From: Pseudoalteromonas phenolica
GTDB lineage: Bacteria; Pseudomonadota; Gammaproteobacteria; Enterobacterales; Alteromonadaceae
Direction: 5' to 3'
DNA: 64,000 nucleotides
Assembly (NCBI RefSeq): GCF_001444405.1
Contig: NZ_CP013187.1
Span: forward strand, 2,480,001 to 2,544,000
In this document: positions 61,455-64,000 of the stretch, piece by piece
Numbering within the stretch: position 1 is the first letter of the stretch
Layout of the letters: every line of letters begins with the position of its first letter
Made by a program: the position numbers and the translations under genes
The notes under the pieces: generated by a model
What the model was told of the DNA's origin: nothing
The model's database searches: none
Seen by the model: the letters and a program-made list of their open reading frames with translations, nothing else

Positions 61455-61870
61455 ACAAAGCCATTTTCAGACTTGCAGTAATTGATGATGCCGAAGAGAT
61501 AAACTCTGTATCTATACACCTAGGTTATCAAAGATTATCTGGAAATCAGGCCTCAGAAAAGTTGCAGTCACTATTGGAGTCTGAAGCTGATCAGATTTTT
61601 GTCGCCGAACTAAAAGGTAAAATAATCGGTTGGATACATCTATTCTATGCACGCCGACTGGCATCAAATGACTTTTATGAAATTGGTGGATTGGTCGTAA
61701 ATCCTGAGTATAGAGGTCTGGGCATTGGTAAAAGCTTAGTTAAGTTTGCGACATCTCAAGTCACTGAGGAAGTTCGTGTTCGGTGCAATGAAACTCGACT
61801 AGAAAGCCACCTTTTTTATGAACAGCAAGGCTTTAAAAGTATTAAGTCTCAGCGTGTATTTAAATTATAA
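61451..61870 (+). CDS. GNAT family N-acetyltransferase
   Basis: The 139-residue protein has the GNAT fold: the acetyl-CoA motif in IGGLVVNPEYRGLGIGKSLVKF (Q/RxxGxG/A about residue 95) and a C-terminal FYEQQGFKSI motif. The substrate is unknown. Its ATG overlaps the endonuclease V stop (ATGA), so the two proteins are co-translated. Confidence 0.9.
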   Translation: MNKAIFRLAVIDDAEEINSVSIHLGYQRLSGNQASEKLQSLLESEADQIFVAELKGKIIGWIHLFYARRLASNDFYEIGGLVVNPEYRGLGIGKSLVKFATSQVTEEVRVRCNETRLESHLFYEQQGFKSIKSQRVFKL

Positions 61871-61907
61871 AGAAGGTGTTCGAACGCATGCTTAATTTGT
61901 ACAATGA

Positions 61908-61951
61908 GCTCTATTAGATTACATATAACATTCAGTGTAATCTAACAGAGC
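61908..61951. terminator. Bidirectional terminator with a 15-bp stem
   Basis: GCTCT then TTAGATTACA pairs with TGTAATCTAA then AGAGC, with one A-C mismatch and a 12-nt loop, between convergent genes ending at 61870 and 61964. Confidence 0.8.
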
Positions 61952-61963
61952 ATACTAATCGCT

Positions 61964-63064
61964 TTATAAAATCTTCAAAAATTCAACCAAGTCATCGACT
62001 TCCTGCGCAGACATATATGTTGGTTGTATTAAATCTGTGGTTGTAGGAAACATCTTATCGCCAATGAAACGTCCTCTAGGTTTTGGCTTAAAGCCGCCAC
62101 GATTATATTGATCTATCATAGGTCGAAATTCAGTAAAGAAACCATTGTGCATCCAAGGTGCGGTTTTGGAGATAGCCAATAAAGTTGGCGTTCTGAATTT
62201 GCCAACATCTGCGATATCTTTTGTATGTTCATAACGACCGAGGTCTTGAAAAGGCCTACCATAGTTATGAAAACCGGTAACATGAAACAAATTATCAGAT
62301 AGTAAAGGTCCTTCATGGCATGTCATACACTTGGCTTTTGTTCTAAACAAATGCATACCCGAGAGCTGACGTTCATTAAGCATACTTAATGCTTGCTTAG
62401 GCGCTGAATACGCCTTATGAATGAAACGCTGAAACAGGGTGTCTGGTTTATCAATGGTTCTTTCAAACGCAACCAATGCTTGCGCTAAATGTTTGGCTTC
62501 AATCGTTGAAGTCTCAAATACTCGTTTAAATGATTCAACATACTGCTTATCGTTATTTAATCGCTTTAAAGCATCAGTGACTTTTAAATCCATTTCAATC
62601 GGGTTTTCTATCGGCATCAATGCTTGTGCTAGAGCACTGTCTGCGCGACCATCCCAAAAGAAACTTCGCCAATGATCAACACCTATGATGGCTGGTGTAT
62701 TTCTGTTGCCAACAAGGTTATCAATGCCCTGACCTTGAGGCCTGCCATCTGCAAAAACTTTATCTTCCATATGACAACTTGCACAACTCACCGTTTTATC
62801 ACGAGATAGAATCGGATCGTTAAACAACCGTTTTCCCAATTCGACTTGCTGTTTACTAGGCTCTGCTTTCAAATTTGTCAAAGGCGCTAGGTCACTTACC
62901 TTTCTACCGTCCATTGTTTCAATTGCAGGCCATTTACTTGGGTGTTGTTGATAAAGCTGGGTTAAGGTTTCTAAACGGTTTGAATCTTCTACAACTTGTT
63001 CTGCTTGCGCATTCAGAGCCATCAAACTTAGAGACAATAACAAGGTTAATATTAACTTCATCAT
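61964..63064 (-). CDS. Di-heme peroxidase of the MauG/CcpA superfamily
   Basis: The 366-residue periplasmic protein has a signal peptide (MMKLILTLLLSLSLMALNAQA) and two c-heme sites, CASCH (about residue 92, VSCASCHMEDKVF) and CMTCH (about residue 245, AKCMTCHEGPL). Conserved NTPAIIGVDHWRSFFWDGR and RTPTLLAISKTAPWMHNG are present. The start is the first of two adjacent ATGs, which overlaps the TonB receptor stop by one base (TAATG), so expression is coupled to the receptor. It is a second, distinct member of the family after the one at 12586. Confidence 0.9.
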   Translation of the reverse strand: MMKLILTLLLSLSLMALNAQAEQVVEDSNRLETLTQLYQQHPSKWPAIETMDGRKVSDLAPLTNLKAEPSKQQVELGKRLFNDPILSRDKTVSCASCHMEDKVFADGRPQGQGIDNLVGNRNTPAIIGVDHWRSFFWDGRADSALAQALMPIENPIEMDLKVTDALKRLNNDKQYVESFKRVFETSTIEAKHLAQALVAFERTIDKPDTLFQRFIHKAYSAPKQALSMLNERQLSGMHLFRTKAKCMTCHEGPLLSDNLFHVTGFHNYGRPFQDLGRYEHTKDIADVGKFRTPTLLAISKTAPWMHNGFFTEFRPMIDQYNRGGFKPKPRGRFIGDKMFPTTTDLIQPTYMSAQEVDDLVEFLKIL

Positions 63065-64000
63065 TATAATTTCACCCCAACTGATAACCAAATTGAGCGG
63101 CCCGTCTCGATACCCACTGATTCTCCATAAGCTGTATAAGTTCTGCTATCGAATAGGTTTTTAATGTCTAAGCCAAATTTGAGGTTATGGTCTTTTAAAA
63201 GTTTAGGTTCCCAATTAAGTGATAAATTAGCGAGTACTCGACTTGGTAATTGCACCTCTTGATATACATCAATCAATAAACTGTCGTCAGCTGCACATTG
63301 AGGACACGCCCTGGAAAGCTGTTCACTTTCGCGCGATGTATTTAAAGGTAGAATTGCCTGATAACTTTGACGGTAACTTGCGTTTAAGCTCGTTGTAAAA
63401 GTGGGGGTCCATTTTGCTGTCCAACCCAAATTAACTGTCAGAGGCTCACCAAACTCTTCCGATCTTAGCTCAATATTATTTTTGGTTGTTTCAGTAAATT
63501 CATAGCCGCTGTTCACATCACCTGTTCTTAAAAATACTAGCTCGTTCAAAGCCGCTGTATCGACGTTTTCATATGAATCTGTATTTGAGTATTGTGCTAA
63601 CTGATATGTGGAATTTGCCCAGAAGCTATGTGCGTTCAAGTAAAGCGCCCAAGATAGTGAGACTCGCTCATTTTGTGTGTAGCCCAGATTAGAAAGTTGG
63701 CGATAATAATAGCCATCATCTGAGTTATATTGTGGTGCTTGGGTGCTAGATAATTGCTTTTTACCCCACCGCTTTACATATTCAATAGAATAATTACCAA
63801 ATTGAGTGGCTTGCTTCCAACCTAATACTAGTTCGTCACTAAATGGAGTATCTACTTCATTATATCGATAGCGGTAATCTGTTTGTGTGCTTTGATCTTG
63901 CCAACCTTGCACACCACCTAGAGCGGCATAACGTTGTTGTAAAATACTCGGCAGTTGCTGCTCTCGAATTTTATAGTTGAGTAGGTTACTGTCGTAATAT
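63064..64000 (-). CDS. TonB-dependent receptor, C-terminal part (truncated by window end)
   Basis: The reading frame stays open to the window edge, so only the last 311 or so residues of the barrel are seen (strands such as LVLGWKQATQFGNYSIEYVK, and a final GRSIWLSVGVKL). The barrel contains a CPQCAADD motif, a possible disulphide or metal site in a loop. The 5' end, signal and plug lie outside. Its stop overlaps the di-heme peroxidase start (TAATG), so the receptor and the peroxidase are a functional pair. Confidence 0.88.
   Translation of the reverse strand, partial: YYDSNLLNYKIREQQLPSILQQRYAALGGVQGWQDQSTQTDYRYRYNEVDTPFSDELVLGWKQATQFGNYSIEYVKRWGKKQLSSTQAPQYNSDDGYYYRQLSNLGYTQNERVSLSWALYLNAHSFWANSTYQLAQYSNTDSYENVDTAALNELVFLRTGDVNSGYEFTETTKNNIELRSEEFGEPLTVNLGWTAKWTPTFTTSLNASYRQSYQAILPLNTSRESEQLSRACPQCAADDSLLIDVYQEVQLPSRVLANLSLNWEPKLLKDHNLKFGLDIKNLFDSRTYTAYGESVGIETGRSIWLSVGVKL

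Overview
The window is a gene-dense, low-to-medium GC stretch of a marine gammaproteobacterial chromosome or chromid. Protein style, four TonB-dependent receptors (one cut by the window end), many paired regulator/effector genes and an AGCS symporter suggest an Alteromonadales member, most likely Pseudoalteromonas; this is inferred from general resemblance, not from a marker gene. I see no rRNA, tRNA, CRISPR array, prophage or intact insertion sequence. There are 58 protein genes, including the edge-truncated receptor, and at least 14 plausible intrinsic terminators, several of them bidirectional between convergent genes.

Layout. 0-5.9 kb: a TonB receptor, an acyltransferase-3 membrane protein, an LtrA-like membrane protein and a GAF/HD-GYP c-di-GMP phosphodiesterase. 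6-8.3 kb: a leucine-rich-repeat lipoprotein with about 25 repeats of 21 residues. 8.4-13.6 kb: a leftward group of di-heme peroxidase, chemoreceptor, AraC regulator and a secreted hydrolase; tandem 20-bp direct repeats in front of the hydrolase look like the AraC binding site. 13.8-16 kb: MFS exporter with a divergent LysR regulator. 16-20.2 kb: Lrp regulator divergent from ornithine cyclodeaminase, a CtlX-type citrulline/arginine hydrolase and an AGCS amino-acid:cation symporter, which read together as an uptake and arginine/citrulline-to-ornithine-to-proline route.

20.2-26.7 kb: secreted berberine-bridge-type flavoprotein, threonine aldolase, small SnoaL and membrane proteins, flavin reductase-like protein, histone-deacetylase-like amidohydrolase. 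26.8-31.8 kb: a three-gene ABC system (ATPase, fused GldF/GldG-like permease plus periplasmic part, DUF4340 protein) lying between two different palindromic extragenic elements. 32-43.9 kb: mostly single genes and regulator-target pairs (DoxX/LysR, DUF4437 cupin, LysR/NAD(P)-binding protein, a stand-alone peptide deformylase, SnoaL protein, EamA exporter, AraC, ankyrin protein, GST, DJ-1/PfpI).

44.2-51.8 kb: a sucrose locus with fructokinase, a TonB receptor, MFS permease, GH13 sucrose phosphorylase and a LacI repressor. CG-centred palindromes of the form TTAAnCGnTTAA lie before the receptor, the permease and the phosphorylase and are the likely LacI operators. The inferred route is outer-membrane uptake, inner-membrane import, phosphorolysis to glucose-1-phosphate and fructose, then fructose phosphorylation. 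52-64 kb: LysR, an M74-type murein endopeptidase, a DUF1624-type membrane acyltransferase, a siderophore-type TonB receptor, Lrp, a zinc alcohol dehydrogenase, an alpha/beta hydrolase, an unknown membrane-anchored protein, a short endonuclease V homologue overlapping a GNAT acetyltransferase, and a second di-heme peroxidase translationally coupled to a TonB receptor that runs off the window.
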